This document shows positions 52,385-61,514 of a stretch of 64,000 nucleotides of DNA, in pieces. The notes beneath the pieces are model-generated. The model ran no database searches. It saw nothing but the letters and a program-made list of their open reading frames with translations, and had not been told where the DNA came from. Source of the DNA: Methylobacterium haplocladii (GTDB lineage Bacteria > Pseudomonadota > Alphaproteobacteria > Rhizobiales > Beijerinckiaceae); the NCBI RefSeq assembly GCF_007992175.1, contig NZ_BJZT01000015.1, positions 62,001-126,000 of the forward strand. Direction: 5' to 3'. Position 1 is the stretch's first letter, and the number at the start of each line of letters is the position of its first letter. The translations under genes were made by a program, and so were the position numbers.

Positions 52385-53389
52385 ATGACCATTTCGATCG
52401 GGCTGAGCGCGGTGGCGATCGCCTTCGCGCTCCTCGTCATCGTGACGCTGGCGATCGGCATCCGCACGATCCCCCAGGGCCATGTCCACACCGTCGAGCG
52501 CTTCGGCCGCTACAACCGCTCGCTCGAATCCGGCCTCGGGCTGATCATTCCTTATGTCGAGCGGGTCGGCCGGCGGGTGAACATCATGGAGCAGGTCGTG
52601 GAGGTGCCGAGCCAGGAGGCCTTCACCCGCGACAACGCCGGCGTGCGCATCGACGCCGTGGTCTTCTATCAGGTGCTCGACGCGGCCCGCGCCTCCTACG
52701 AGATCTCGAACCTCGAAGTCGCGTTGCTGACGCTGACCATGACCAACATCCGCACCGTGGTCGGCTCGATGGATCTCGACCAGCTGCTCTCGCACCGCGA
52801 CGAGATCAACGACCGCCTGCTCAAGGTGCTCGACGCCGCCGGCGCGCCCTGGGGCGTCAAGATGAACCGCGTCGAGATCAAGGACATCCTGCCCCCCGCC
52901 GACCTCGCCGGCTCGATGGCGCGCCAGATGAAGGCCGAGCGCGAAAAGCGCGCCTCGGTGCTGGAGGCCGAGGGCCAGCGCCAGGCCGAGATCCTTCGCG
53001 CGGAAGGTCGGAAGCAATCGGCGATCCTCGAAGCCGAGGGGCGCAAGGAGGCCGCGTTCCGCGACGCCGAGGCGCGCGAGCGCTCGGCCGAAGCCGAGGC
53101 GAAGGCCACCGGCATGGTCAGCGAGGCCATCGCCCAGGGCGACATCGCGGGCGCCAACTTTCTGGTCGCCGAGAAGTATGTCGAGGCGATCAAGGCCATC
53201 GCCACCGCGCCGAACCAGCGCGTCGTGGTGGTTCCGATCGAGGCGGCCGCGCTGGCCGGGACTCTGGGCGGAATCGCCGAGATCACCCGCAGCGTCTTCG
53301 GCGATGGCGGTTCGGGCCAGGGCTCCCGTGCGTCCGGCCTGCCGCCGCGCGTCGGCGGCTCGGCGAGCAAATCCACGGCGACGTCGTGA
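52385..53389 (+). CDS. SPFH/Band 7 protein (QmcA-like)
   Basis: 334 residues with an N-terminal membrane segment (IAFALLVIVTLAIGIRTIPQ) followed by the Band 7 domain (GHVHTVERFGRYNRSLESGL, VDAVVFYQVLDA, MDLDQLLSHRDEINDRLLKV). A long Ala/Glu/Arg coiled coil (residues about 180-245) and a LSTL-like tail complete the stomatin/QmcA pattern. It forms membrane microdomain rings, often regulating FtsH-type proteases. The stop overlaps the GTG start of an NfeD gene, the classic SPFH-NfeD pair. Confidence 0.93.
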   Translation: MTISIGLSAVAIAFALLVIVTLAIGIRTIPQGHVHTVERFGRYNRSLESGLGLIIPYVERVGRRVNIMEQVVEVPSQEAFTRDNAGVRIDAVVFYQVLDAARASYEISNLEVALLTLTMTNIRTVVGSMDLDQLLSHRDEINDRLLKVLDAAGAPWGVKMNRVEIKDILPPADLAGSMARQMKAEREKRASVLEAEGQRQAEILRAEGRKQSAILEAEGRKEAAFRDAEARERSAEAEAKATGMVSEAIAQGDIAGANFLVAEKYVEAIKAIATAPNQRVVVVPIEAAALAGTLGGIAEITRSVFGDGGSGQGSRASGLPPRVGGSASKSTATS

Positions 53390-53817
53390 GCAGCCTGCAC
53401 GCGATCGATCCGGCATGGGCCTGGGTCCTCGCCGGCTTCGTGCTGATGGGCGGCGAGTTGCTGCTGCCCGGCGTGTTCCTGGTCTGGCTCGGCCTCGCGG
53501 CCTTCGTCACCGGCCTCGTCGAGACCGCATTCGACCTGCCCTGGCAGGCGCAGCTGCCGCTCTTCGCCGTCCTGTCGGTGATTGCGGTGACGCTCTCCAC
53601 CCGCCTCAACCGCGGGCATGTTCCGCTGTTGAACCGGGGCGCGCATGGGCTGATCGGGCGGGACATCGTCCTCGACACCGCCATCGTCGAAGGCAGCGGG
53701 CGCGCACGCGTCGACGACACGCTCTGGCGTGTCTCCGGCCCGGACCTGCCAGCCGGCACACGGGTGCGGGTGACGGGGGTGGAGGGGACGGTGCTGACGG
53801 TGGCCGCGGTATCATGA
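53386..53817 (+). CDS. NfeD-family membrane protein (short form)
   Basis: 143 residues starting at a GTG that overlaps the upstream stop (GTGA). Three or four hydrophobic segments (WAWVLAGFVLMGGELLLPGV, VWLGLAAFVTGLVETAF, LPLFAVLSVIAVTL) lead to the C-terminal OB-fold domain (GLIGRDIVLDTAIVEGSGRA, VTGVEGTVLTVAAV). This short NfeD lacks the ClpP-like protease domain of long forms. It should act with the SPFH protein in membrane organisation. Confidence 0.93.
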   Translation: MSSLHAIDPAWAWVLAGFVLMGGELLLPGVFLVWLGLAAFVTGLVETAFDLPWQAQLPLFAVLSVIAVTLSTRLNRGHVPLLNRGAHGLIGRDIVLDTAIVEGSGRARVDDTLWRVSGPDLPAGTRVRVTGVEGTVLTVAAVS

Positions 53818-54051
53818 GGTGGTCTCATGACGGGTGCTTCAGCGGATTTCGGGAGCAGGATGGAAGCATTGCCGCGCCACCGCGGCGCCGATCGGCAACA
53901 CGGCGGCGGCGCTCTCCGCCGCCATGGTGCGATAACGACCGCATCCGCTTAGAGCCGCATTAGACCCGACCGCATCGGGCCGACGTCTCTAAGCCCTTGC
54001 TTTGACGCGCCTTCTTTCGATCGACCGGCATCCCCCTGGTCGGAAGGCGTT

Positions 54052-56538
54052 CTAGCGGCAGGGCATGCCCGGAGGACAATGGGGGCGCCCGCCCCCACCG
54101 CCGTGCGGCTGCTGCTGCGGCTGGGGTTGCGGCCGGGCCATCTGCTGATGCTGAGCCTGCATCTGACGCTGCTGGGCCATCTGCTGCTGAGCGGCGGCCC
54201 GCTGCTGTTGCTGCTGTTGCATCATCTGGCGCTGCTGCGCGGCCTGCTGCTGTTGAGCCACGGCCCGCTGCTGCGCGACTTGCTGTTGCTGCGCAGCCGC
54301 TCGCTGTTGGACGGCCTGCTGCTGTTGCATCTGCATCTGGCGCTGCTGGTTCGCCTGCTGCTGCGCCGCAGCCCGCTGCTGTTGCTGCAGGAGCTGACGT
54401 TGCTGGGCCGCTTGCTGTTGCTGGGCGGCGTTCGGCGAACCCCCTCCCGGAGGCTGTCCCGGCCGAACGGGCTGTTGCGGCAGCGCGTTCGGAACCGGCT
54501 GGGCCTGTCCCACGGCCGGCCGGGCATTCGGACCGATGCCGGGAGCCTGCCGTCCCGGGCCGACGGCCTGCATCGGCTGGAGCGGCTGGGCGGGAGGCCG
54601 AACCGGTGCATTCGGTCGGTTGGCCTGCGCCTGCGGCAGCTGTTGGCCGTTCGGAGAGGTGAGCCCCTGTCGCGGCTGGCCGGTGCCAACGACCGGCACG
54701 GGTCCTTGCGGAGGCTGTCCCGGCTGGCCGGGACGGTTCGCCTGTTGTGGCAGCGGTTGTCCGTTCTGTCCGGGAAGTGACTGCCCAAATGCCGGCCGCG
54801 GACCGGCCGGGAGGCCCTGCTGCGGCTGACCCGGCCGATTCGCCGGGGGCTGGAGACCGGGCTGGCCGTTCGGCGCCAACCCCGGACCACCAAAACTTCC
54901 CTGTCGCGAGTGCGGGTCGCCGACAGGTCCACCGCCGCCGGACAGCGCATTGGCCGGCAGCGCCGCCCGCTGCTGCAGCGCCGGGGGCAGTGCCACGCGG
55001 GAGATCGCCAGTCCGGCGGCCGCGCCCGCGACGGCCCCTGCGCCGAGGGCTTGCACGGAGGGGCCGCGCCGGTCGCGCACGAACGCGCCGTTCTGCTGGT
55101 TGATCTCGTTGATCACCGTCGTGTTGTGGATGTTTTCGAAATAGACGTTGTTCGGCGGCGGCACGATGAAGGCTGGCGCGACGACATAAGCCGGCATCGG
55201 CACGAAGGCCGGCGCCGGCAGGGCATATTCGACGTAGACCGGCGGCGGCGGTGCGAGGTCGACGATGTAGGCCGGCCGCGGCGGCAGGAAGAACACCGGC
55301 GGCGGGGGCGGCGGCGCGAGATCGTAGTAGGGGTCGTCGAAATAGACGGCCGGGCGCTCGACGTAGACGATCTCCTCCGGCGGCGGCGGCGGCACGTCGT
55401 AGGCCAGCATCGCGAAATGCGGCGGCGGTTCCAGCGCCACGGCGAGTTCGCGCAAGCGACGACGCGCGTCCCAGGCGTGCGGACCGCGCGGGTAACGGCT
55501 GAGATAGGACCAGTAGCCGTCCGGACCGTCGGCGAGATAGGTGCGCCGCCACGTCAGCGCCTCGCGACGGGCTGCGATCAGCACGCGCACGCGCTTGGCG
55601 AGCGCATCGCGCGGATAGGCCGAAACGAATTCCTGGTAGCCCTGGAGGGAGTCGCGCTGCAGGCAGGAGGCGTAGGCGTCCTGCGGGCCGATCTCGCGCA
55701 ACGGACGCGCATTCAGCGCTGCGATCTTGGCGGGGTCGGAGACAGGCGGCGCATCGGCCGCGCGCTTGAAGAATTCGAAGCCTCCCTCGATCCGCGAGGC
55801 ACTCCACGGTACCTCGCCGCCCTGCGTGGTCTCGCTGACGCGCAGGCGCACCCGGTCGAACAGCTCGGCCGGCGGCAGCCCACCCTCTCGGATCATCTCG
55901 ACCAATGCTTGGGCATAGGCGCCGTAGGGGCCCTTCTCCTGGGGGCCGACGGTGCCGGGCGCGGCGTTGAACGCAATCAGCGAGCCCGGCTCGGCCTCGG
56001 TCAGGGCGAGGCCCCCGGCGAGCGGGTCACCCGTCTTGGCGAAGGGGGCGGTGCGGCCGGCATCGAACACCACGAAGCGGGCCTTGAGAGGGATCGCGGC
56101 GAGTTGACGCTTGTAGTCGGAGAGCCGCAGCGCCCGCACCGGCACGTCGGCGGCGCTGGCGATCTGCGCATCGACCGGCGCGAAATAGTTCTCGCCGTTG
56201 AGCTGCAGGCCGTAGCCGGCGAGGTAGACGAAGGCGACGGTATCCGGGCCGGACGCCGCCGCCTTGTCGGTGAAGTCGCGCATGGCCCGGCGCAGTGAAT
56301 CCTCGTCGAGGTCGCGGGCGCCAACGACGTCGAACCCCGCCCCCTGAAGCGTCTGTGCGACGAGCCCGGCATCGTTGGCCGGTGTCGCCAGTTCGCCGGC
56401 CCTGTAGGCGGCGTTGCCGACGACGAGGGCGATCCGCTTCTCGGATCCGCCCGGCACCGGCTCGGCCCGCGCGAGGCTGGCGAGAAGAAACGACGACAGG
56501 ACGGCAAGCAGTACGATAACCCGCGACGGCGCGCTCAT
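54052..56538 (-). CDS. Pseudo-caspase (peptidase C14-like) with Pro- and Gln-rich C-terminal tail
   Basis: 828 residues with a signal peptide (MSAPSRVIVLLAVLSSFLLA). A caspase p20-like domain spans about 33-260: KRIALVVGNAAYRAGELATP, then FVYLAGYGLQLNGENYFAPV and FVVFDAGRTAPF. In active members these read AGHG and DACR; here the histidine is Tyr109 and the cysteine Gly161, so the protease site is destroyed. Residues about 350-500 are Tyr/Pro-rich (PPPPPVFFLPPRPAYIV). The rest is Pro/Gln/Asn-rich, and about 700-820 is a Q/A/R/M run resembling prion-like sequence. The start is the ATG opening the signal peptide. Confidence 0.88.
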   Translation of the reverse strand: MSAPSRVIVLLAVLSSFLLASLARAEPVPGGSEKRIALVVGNAAYRAGELATPANDAGLVAQTLQGAGFDVVGARDLDEDSLRRAMRDFTDKAAASGPDTVAFVYLAGYGLQLNGENYFAPVDAQIASAADVPVRALRLSDYKRQLAAIPLKARFVVFDAGRTAPFAKTGDPLAGGLALTEAEPGSLIAFNAAPGTVGPQEKGPYGAYAQALVEMIREGGLPPAELFDRVRLRVSETTQGGEVPWSASRIEGGFEFFKRAADAPPVSDPAKIAALNARPLREIGPQDAYASCLQRDSLQGYQEFVSAYPRDALAKRVRVLIAARREALTWRRTYLADGPDGYWSYLSRYPRGPHAWDARRRLRELAVALEPPPHFAMLAYDVPPPPPEEIVYVERPAVYFDDPYYDLAPPPPPPVFFLPPRPAYIVDLAPPPPVYVEYALPAPAFVPMPAYVVAPAFIVPPPNNVYFENIHNTTVINEINQQNGAFVRDRRGPSVQALGAGAVAGAAAGLAISRVALPPALQQRAALPANALSGGGGPVGDPHSRQGSFGGPGLAPNGQPGLQPPANRPGQPQQGLPAGPRPAFGQSLPGQNGQPLPQQANRPGQPGQPPQGPVPVVGTGQPRQGLTSPNGQQLPQAQANRPNAPVRPPAQPLQPMQAVGPGRQAPGIGPNARPAVGQAQPVPNALPQQPVRPGQPPGGGSPNAAQQQQAAQQRQLLQQQQRAAAQQQANQQRQMQMQQQQAVQQRAAAQQQQVAQQRAVAQQQQAAQQRQMMQQQQQQRAAAQQQMAQQRQMQAQHQQMARPQPQPQQQPHGGGGGRPHCPPGMPCR

Positions 56539-56725
56539 GACAGGCCTCCCTCGGCTGGCTCGACTCGACGAGCCGGGGCGGCGCCATGGCGCTCCTCCCC
56601 GCATGAACCGAGGTTGAACCCCGAAACCGGGCGAATTCGGGGTTGCTCGGCCTTTGGCGTTCGGCTGCATTTCGGTCCCGGCTGCCCGCAGGGCCGCGAA
56701 CCGGACGGGCCTCAGTCTCCGCGCG

Positions 56726-57181
56726 TCACCCGGCCCGCGTGTCGACGAGCTTCGCCCGCACCTGCGCCAGCCCCCGCGTGAGCTCGCCGAGATCGTCCGC
56801 GAGCCAGTCGTAGATCGCCACGGCGGCGTCCGGGAATTCCTTCAGGACGCGGGTCATCAGCTGCGTGCTGATCCGCATCACCTCGGCCTTCGTCGTTGCC
56901 GTGGCATCGGCGGGGCGCTTGCCCGGCGCGAACAAGGCGGTGCGTCCGATGAGGGCCGAGCGGCCGGCGACGATCGGGACGCCGCCTTGACCGGTCAGTT
57001 CGATCGCACCGGAGAGCACGACGTAGCCGCCATCGGCCCGGTCGCCGCGCTTGAACAGGGTCTCGCCAGTGTCCAGGGCGAGACGTTCGCCGGCAAAGCT
57101 CAGCAGGCGCAGCGCACCGGAATCGAAGAATCCGAAAACGGGGGCGGCGGACAGGATCGCGATGTCGTCGTCGAACCCCAA
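56726..57181 (-). CDS. Cyclic-nucleotide-binding domain protein
   Basis: 151 residues of a lone CRP-type sensor domain: FFDSGALRLLSFAGERLALD, ETLFKRGDRADGGYVVLSGAIEL, then GGVPIVAGRSALIGRTALFA with the phosphate-binding cassette region, and a C-terminal helix with LADDLGELTRGLAQVRAKL. No DNA-binding helix-turn-helix follows, so it is not a transcription factor by itself. The start is a TTG with GAGGGA upstream; no in-frame ATG is available. It lies between the pseudo-caspase and a response regulator, all on the minus strand. Confidence 0.82.
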   Translation of the reverse strand: MGFDDDIAILSAAPVFGFFDSGALRLLSFAGERLALDTGETLFKRGDRADGGYVVLSGAIELTGQGGVPIVAGRSALIGRTALFAPGKRPADATATTKAEVMRISTQLMTRVLKEFPDAAVAIYDWLADDLGELTRGLAQVRAKLVDTRAG

Positions 57182-57419
57182 TGCGCGCCCATCCCTCGGC
57201 CGGTTCCGCTTGCGACAAGACCCTTAGCCGAAGCAGGCCGGGCTGCGAAACGCGAGGCTCCGCGCCGCGTCTGGGCGTCGGCGATCGGGTTGCACGACCT
57301 GCATCCCCATCGTCGGACGACCATCGACCATCATTATCGCCGAGATCTTAACCCGGCGTTGAGCACGGGCCGGCGGCGCCCTCAGCCGGACCGCGGCTGA
57401 AGCGACTGGCGATGCCCGG

Positions 57420-58106
57420 TCACGGCAGCAGCTTGTAGCCGCCGGATTCGGTGATCAGGATCGCCGCGGCGGCCGGGTTCGGCTCGATCTTCTGGCGCAG
57501 CCGGTAGATGTGCGTCTCGAGGGTGTGGGTGGTGACGTGGGCGTTGTAGCCCCAGACCTCGGCGAGGAGCGTATCGCGCCCCACCACCTCGCGGCCGGCG
57601 CGGTAGAGATAGCGCAGGATCGCGGTCTCCTTCTCCGTGAGCTTCAGCTTCGAGCCGCGCTCGCCGACGAGCAGCTTCGCGCCCGGCCGGAAGGTGTAGG
57701 GGCCGATCCGGAAGATCGCGTCCTCGCTCGCCTCGTGCTGGCGCAGCTGGGCGCGGATGCGGGCGAGCAGCACCGCGAACTTGAAGGGCTTGGTGACGTA
57801 GTCGTTGGCGCCGGCCTCCAGCCCCTCGACGGTGTCGTCCTCGGAATCCTGTGCGGTCAGCATGATGATCGGCCCGCGAAAGCCCTCGCGCCGCATCACG
57901 CGCACCGCCTCGCGCCCGTCCATGTCGGGCAGGCCGACATCCATCACGACGAGGTCGACGCGATCCTCGGCCACGAGCGCGATGGCGCCCTGCGCCGTCG
58001 CTTCGCCGATGGCGGCGAATTCCTCGTAGTGGTCGATCTCTTCGGTAAGCGTCTCCCGCAGGGCATCGTCGTCGTCGCAGACGAGGAGACGGTGGGTATT
58101 GGACAT
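57420..58106 (-). CDS. OmpR-family response regulator
   Basis: 228 residues. The receiver domain has LLVCDDDDALRETL (acidic pocket), VVMDVGLPDMDGREAV (phospho-acceptor Asp near residue 55), LTAQDS and ANDYVTKPFKF (conserved Lys). The winged-helix domain carries FRPGAKLLVGERGSKLKLTE, then LETHIYRLRQKIEPNP and the final GGYKLLP. The VTKPFKFAVLLARIRAQLR stretch reminds me of CenR-type envelope regulators of alphaproteobacteria, but I am not certain. No histidine kinase is adjacent. Confidence 0.92.
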   Translation of the reverse strand: MSNTHRLLVCDDDDALRETLTEEIDHYEEFAAIGEATAQGAIALVAEDRVDLVVMDVGLPDMDGREAVRVMRREGFRGPIIMLTAQDSEDDTVEGLEAGANDYVTKPFKFAVLLARIRAQLRQHEASEDAIFRIGPYTFRPGAKLLVGERGSKLKLTEKETAILRYLYRAGREVVGRDTLLAEVWGYNAHVTTHTLETHIYRLRQKIEPNPAAAAILITESGGYKLLP

Positions 58107-58532
58107 CAGGGGCGGGACTCCCGCGCGGTTCGTTGCGCGTCTGAGCCCGATCGATCCACGATCGGGCCGCTACGTCTGCAAGGGCGTGCGCTGCGACGAG
58201 ACTGCCCATCCGGCCGCCGGCTGCACCTGAGCAGACTTGCGTCGGGGGTCCGACGCTTCGCCCGCCCAGCTTCGGTCGTGTCGCAGGCTCGTATCGGAAA
58301 TCCGCGGAGCGGCTTTCCGAAACCTGCCGAGGACGACCGTACCGGCCGGACCCAACGGTCAACCTATCCGGTTTTTGCGGTCAGGGAATAAGCAACGCTC
58401 CGGTTTTGCAGCGTTTTCGGCTCAACCGCTCCCAACCGCAGGCCATTCGAGCCGCGCTCGCGCCGCGACGGCCCTCCCGACGAGGCCGCCGCCGGGATAA
58501 GACGCCACCCGAATGCCACGACGGGGCTCGCG
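58107..58532. other. Divergent gap without a supported gene
   Basis: 426 bases between the response regulator and the L,D-transpeptidase gene. It must contain both promoters. I see no strong hairpin or palindrome and no convincing coding frame. Confidence 0.5.
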
Positions 58533-59069
58533 ATGAAACGGACCACGATCTCCCTGCTGCGGGTGCGCCCGCTCGTCGGCGACCGGACCCGCGGGCAGCT
58601 CCTGGCGGGATCGGCGGTCGTCGCCTGCGCACTCGGGCGCACCGGCATCGTCCAGGTCAAGCGCGAGGGCGACGGCGCCTCGCCGCGTGGGGCTTTCCGT
58701 CTGCGCGGCGGCGTCTACCGGCCCGACCATTTTGCGGCACGACCACGGACTCCTTTGCAGCTGCGTGCGACGAAGCCCGGAGACGGCTGGTGCGACGACC
58801 CGCGCGACCGGCGCTACAACCGGCCGGTCCGCCTGCCGCTCCCCGGCGTCGGCGCGGAGGAAATGTGGCGCGGCGACGGTCTCTACGACCTCGTGGTCGA
58901 CCTCGACTGCAACCGCGGCCCGATCCGCCCGGGCCGTGGCTCGGCGATCTTTCTGCACGTCGCGCGTCCGGGCTATCGGCCGACGGAAGGCTGTGTGGCG
59001 CTCGCCCGTCCCGATCTCGTACGGTTGCTCCGTCGCATCGGCCCACGCACACGGCTGTCGATCGGATGA
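58533..59069 (+). CDS. L,D-transpeptidase (YkuD)-type protein
   Basis: 178 residues. The YkuD catalytic motif appears as FLHVARPGYRPTEGCVAL (His ... Gly-Cys), preceded by VKREGDGASPRGAFRLRGGV near residue 43 and DPRDRRYNRPVRLP. Such enzymes form 3-3 peptidoglycan cross-links or attach lipoproteins. No signal peptide or membrane segment is evident at the chosen start (MKRTTISLLRVRP), so how it reaches the periplasm is unclear. Confidence 0.88.
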   Translation: MKRTTISLLRVRPLVGDRTRGQLLAGSAVVACALGRTGIVQVKREGDGASPRGAFRLRGGVYRPDHFAARPRTPLQLRATKPGDGWCDDPRDRRYNRPVRLPLPGVGAEEMWRGDGLYDLVVDLDCNRGPIRPGRGSAIFLHVARPGYRPTEGCVALARPDLVRLLRRIGPRTRLSIG

Positions 59070-59145
59070 GACCGGTGGCCGTACGCGGCGCCCTTCGAGC
59101 GCGTGGCCACCGACCCGGTCCGTACCTGTCCCATCACCGGAAAGC

Positions 59146-59157
59146 GTGCTACAGCAC
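59146..59157. promoter_or_regulatory. Palindrome GTGCT-AC-AGCAC before the MarR gene
   Basis: A perfect 5-bp-arm repeat 45 nt upstream of the chosen MarR start, followed by TTGTAC and TTGACA. A self-regulating MarR operator would be expected here, which also supports the shorter start. Confidence 0.4.
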
Positions 59158-59201
59158 TTGTACGAAAGTCTATCTTGACACACCAGGACGAGTGGCGTGC
59201 C

Positions 59202-59633
59202 GTGCCCGAGCGTAGCTTTAACGCCTCCCCCTGCCATTGCCTGACGATGCGTCAGGCCTCACGGCAGGTGACGCAGCTCTACGACCGGCATTTCGCGCCG
59301 ACGGGCCTCCGCGTCACCCAGTATTCCGTCCTGCGCATGCTCGGGCGCAACGAGCCGCTCGCCATGCAGGCGCTGGCCGACCGCATGGTCATGGACCGGA
59401 CCACATTGAGCCGGGCTCTGCGCCCGCTCGAACGGGAAGGGCTCGTGAGCATGGCGCCGGGCCGCGACGCGCGGACCCGCCTGCTGTCCCTAACGCCGGC
59501 CGGCCACGCCCTGATCGAAGAGTTGGCGCCGGCCTGGGATCGGGCACAGGCCGAGTTCGAGACCCGATTCGGCGTGGCCGAAACCCGGGATCTGCGCGGG
59601 ATGCTGTCGCGGGTCGTCGGCCAAGTCGCCTGA
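59202..59633 (+). CDS. MarR-family transcription regulator
   Basis: 143 residues from the GTG at 59202; another GTG at 59103 would extend it over a likely promoter. SPCHCLTMRQASRQVTQLYD resembles the CxCL-RQ start of a MarR subgroup common in Hyphomicrobiales. The winged helix shows TQYSVLRMLGRNEPLAMQAL, MVMDRTTLSRALRPLEREGL (recognition helix) and PGRDARTRLLSLTPAG (wing). The paired cysteines near the N-terminus could sense oxidants. The target genes are unknown; no efflux gene is adjacent. Confidence 0.85.
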   Translation: MPERSFNASPCHCLTMRQASRQVTQLYDRHFAPTGLRVTQYSVLRMLGRNEPLAMQALADRMVMDRTTLSRALRPLEREGLVSMAPGRDARTRLLSLTPAGHALIEELAPAWDRAQAEFETRFGVAETRDLRGMLSRVVGQVA

Positions 59634-59761
59634 AGCTCGGTCGGCAGCGGCTGCGCCGACCCACGATGCTCATCGACCCTTCGTCGGCTTCGCGTCCTGA
59701 ATCCTCGCAGGCTTTTGCCGGAAAGCCGCGGCGGGGCTTTCTGAAACCGGCTCAGGTTGGG

Positions 59762-59947
59762 CTAAGCCGACCGCCTGAACAAGGATACGACGTTCCCACG
59801 GTAGTCCGGCTGCGTCACCGGCTGAGGCTCCCGCGCCTGGATGCCGGGTTCCGGCGGCCGGCCGGCATTCCACGCGATCCAGCGCGCTGCCGGTCGATCA
59901 CTGATGCGCCTCTTGACCCAGGCCGGCACCTTCGAATGAGTCGCCAT
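59762..59947 (-). CDS. Possible small protein with a strong ribosome-binding site
   Basis: 61 residues (MATHSKVPAWVKRRISDRPA then ARWIAWNAGRP and a final GNVVSLFRRSA). An excellent Shine-Dalgarno sequence (GGAGGGAGGT) lies directly before the ATG, which is the main support. It is basic, with no signal peptide. No family recognised. Confidence 0.45.
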   Translation of the reverse strand: MATHSKVPAWVKRRISDRPAARWIAWNAGRPPEPGIQAREPQPVTQPDYRGNVVSLFRRSA

Positions 59948-60379
59948 ACCTCCCTCCATCAGTCGTGGCCCAGTCCAAAGTCAGCCCAACCGCGACGTTT
60001 AGGCAAGAGCTAACGTCACCTAACGTTGCGGCTATCCCGGATTTCACGCCAAGCTCGGTAGTCGGCCGAGCCGATGTCCTCCGGATGACGAGGGGCCGGA
60101 GCCGTGCCGGCCCTGCGTAATTCGCGTCCCTCGCGCCCGGGCCGGCCCTGTCGCCAAGTGCGGCAGCGGTTGCTAGGAGAGCCGAACCTTCGGGTCACAC
60201 GGCTCCCGCTGGGCGGTCGGGACGAGAGGGAGAACTCTCGAGTTATCGGGGATCGTGCGAGGTGCACTTAAGCATCTTCGCAGGCAGCCAGGCGAAGAAG
60301 CGGCGTCACGACAAGGCCTTAGCGCTTTCTCCATGATTCGGGGTTCATGGCGAAGGCCTGTCGAGCCCGGACGAGGACC
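59948..60379. other. Gap before hisZ without a supported gene
   Basis: 432 bases. I see no coding frame with support and no clear leader peptide with a run of histidine codons that would suggest attenuation of the following his genes. Confidence 0.45.
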
Positions 60380-61513
60380 ATGACGAGACCGGAGCCAAGC
60401 GGAGCGAGTACGGTGGAGGCCGAGGCCCAGGCGCGACTGCTCGCCCATTTTGCGGAGGCCGGCTACGCGCCCGTCGCGCCGCCGGTGCTGCAACCGGTCG
60501 AACCGTTCCTGGAGTTGTCGGGCGAGGACATCCGCCGGCGCATCTTCGTGACGACGGACGGCGCCGGCGCCGAACTCTGCCTGCGGCCCGAATTCACGAT
60601 TCCCGTCTGCCGCCACCATCAGGCGATGCGTCCCGGCGAATCGGCCGACTATGCCTATCTCGGCCCGGTCTTTCGGCTCGCGGCCGGCGATCCCGACGAG
60701 TTCACGCAGGCCGGCATCGAATCGATCGGCCGCACCGACACGCCGGCGGCGGACGCCGAAGTGCTGGGCATGGCCCTCGACGGGCTGGAGCGCCTCGGCC
60801 GCAAGGAGGTCGCCGTGCGCCTCGGCGACATGGGACTGACCCACGCGCTGCTCGATGCACTGGCCGTGCCGCCCGTGGCCAAGCGCCGGACGCTGCGCGC
60901 CATCGCCGCCAGCCGTCCCCTCGACGAGGTCGCCAACACCGCCCAGACCGAGGATCCTCACGCGGGCTTGTTGGCCACGATCCAGGGGCAGGATCCCAAG
61001 GGCGTGCGCGCCTTCGTCGAGGACGTGCTCTCGATCGCCGGCATCTCGCGGGTCGGCGGCCGCAGCGCCGGCGAGATCGCCGAGCGCTTCCTCGCCAAGG
61101 CCGCCGCCCAGGCCCATGGCGGCGCCGGCCTGAACGCCGAGAACCGCGCCGTCGTCGAGCGCTATTGCGCCGTGACGGGAAATCCGGACCTGGCCGTCGC
61201 CGAGGTGCGCGCCCTCGCGGCCGAGGCGGGTCTCCGGCACGACGGGCTTCACGCGGCGCTCGCGCTCTTCGAGGAACGCACCGGCTTCATGGCCGCGCGC
61301 GGCCTGCCCGTCGAGCGCTTCGCCTTCTCCGGCGGGTTCGCGCGCAACCTCGACTACTATACCGGCTTCATCTTCGAGGTGACGGACAGGCCCAGCGCCC
61401 CGGCCCTCGTCGGGGGCGGGCGCTACGACGGCCTGCTGCAGCATCTCGGCAGTCCCGTGCCGCTGCCGGCGGTGGGCTGCGCCTTCTGGCTCTCGCGATG
61501 CGGCGGGAACTGA
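60380..61513 (+). CDS. hisZ: ATP phosphoribosyltransferase regulatory subunit HisZ
   Basis: 377 residues, a catalytically inactive relative of histidyl-tRNA synthetase. Class II motif 2-like stretch LCLRPEFTIPVCRHH; YLGPVFRLAAGDPDEFTQAG; and the HisA-like FSGGFARNLDYYTGFIFEVT near the C-terminus. It partners the following hisG to form the hetero-octameric first enzyme of histidine synthesis. The ATG at 60380 follows GAGGA; upstream in-frame residues are not conserved. Only 1 nt separates its stop from the hisG start. Confidence 0.95.
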   Translation: MTRPEPSGASTVEAEAQARLLAHFAEAGYAPVAPPVLQPVEPFLELSGEDIRRRIFVTTDGAGAELCLRPEFTIPVCRHHQAMRPGESADYAYLGPVFRLAAGDPDEFTQAGIESIGRTDTPAADAEVLGMALDGLERLGRKEVAVRLGDMGLTHALLDALAVPPVAKRRTLRAIAASRPLDEVANTAQTEDPHAGLLATIQGQDPKGVRAFVEDVLSIAGISRVGGRSAGEIAERFLAKAAAQAHGGAGLNAENRAVVERYCAVTGNPDLAVAEVRALAAEAGLRHDGLHAALALFEERTGFMAARGLPVERFAFSGGFARNLDYYTGFIFEVTDRPSAPALVGGGRYDGLLQHLGSPVPLPAVGCAFWLSRCGGN

Positions 61514-61514
61514 C

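Noticed and set aside
54052..54440. CAG/CTG-like repeat tract as a simple-sequence expansion
   Set aside because: The glutamine-rich region uses mixed codons and interspersed Ala/Arg/Met, so it is low-complexity coding sequence and not a pure repeat expansion.
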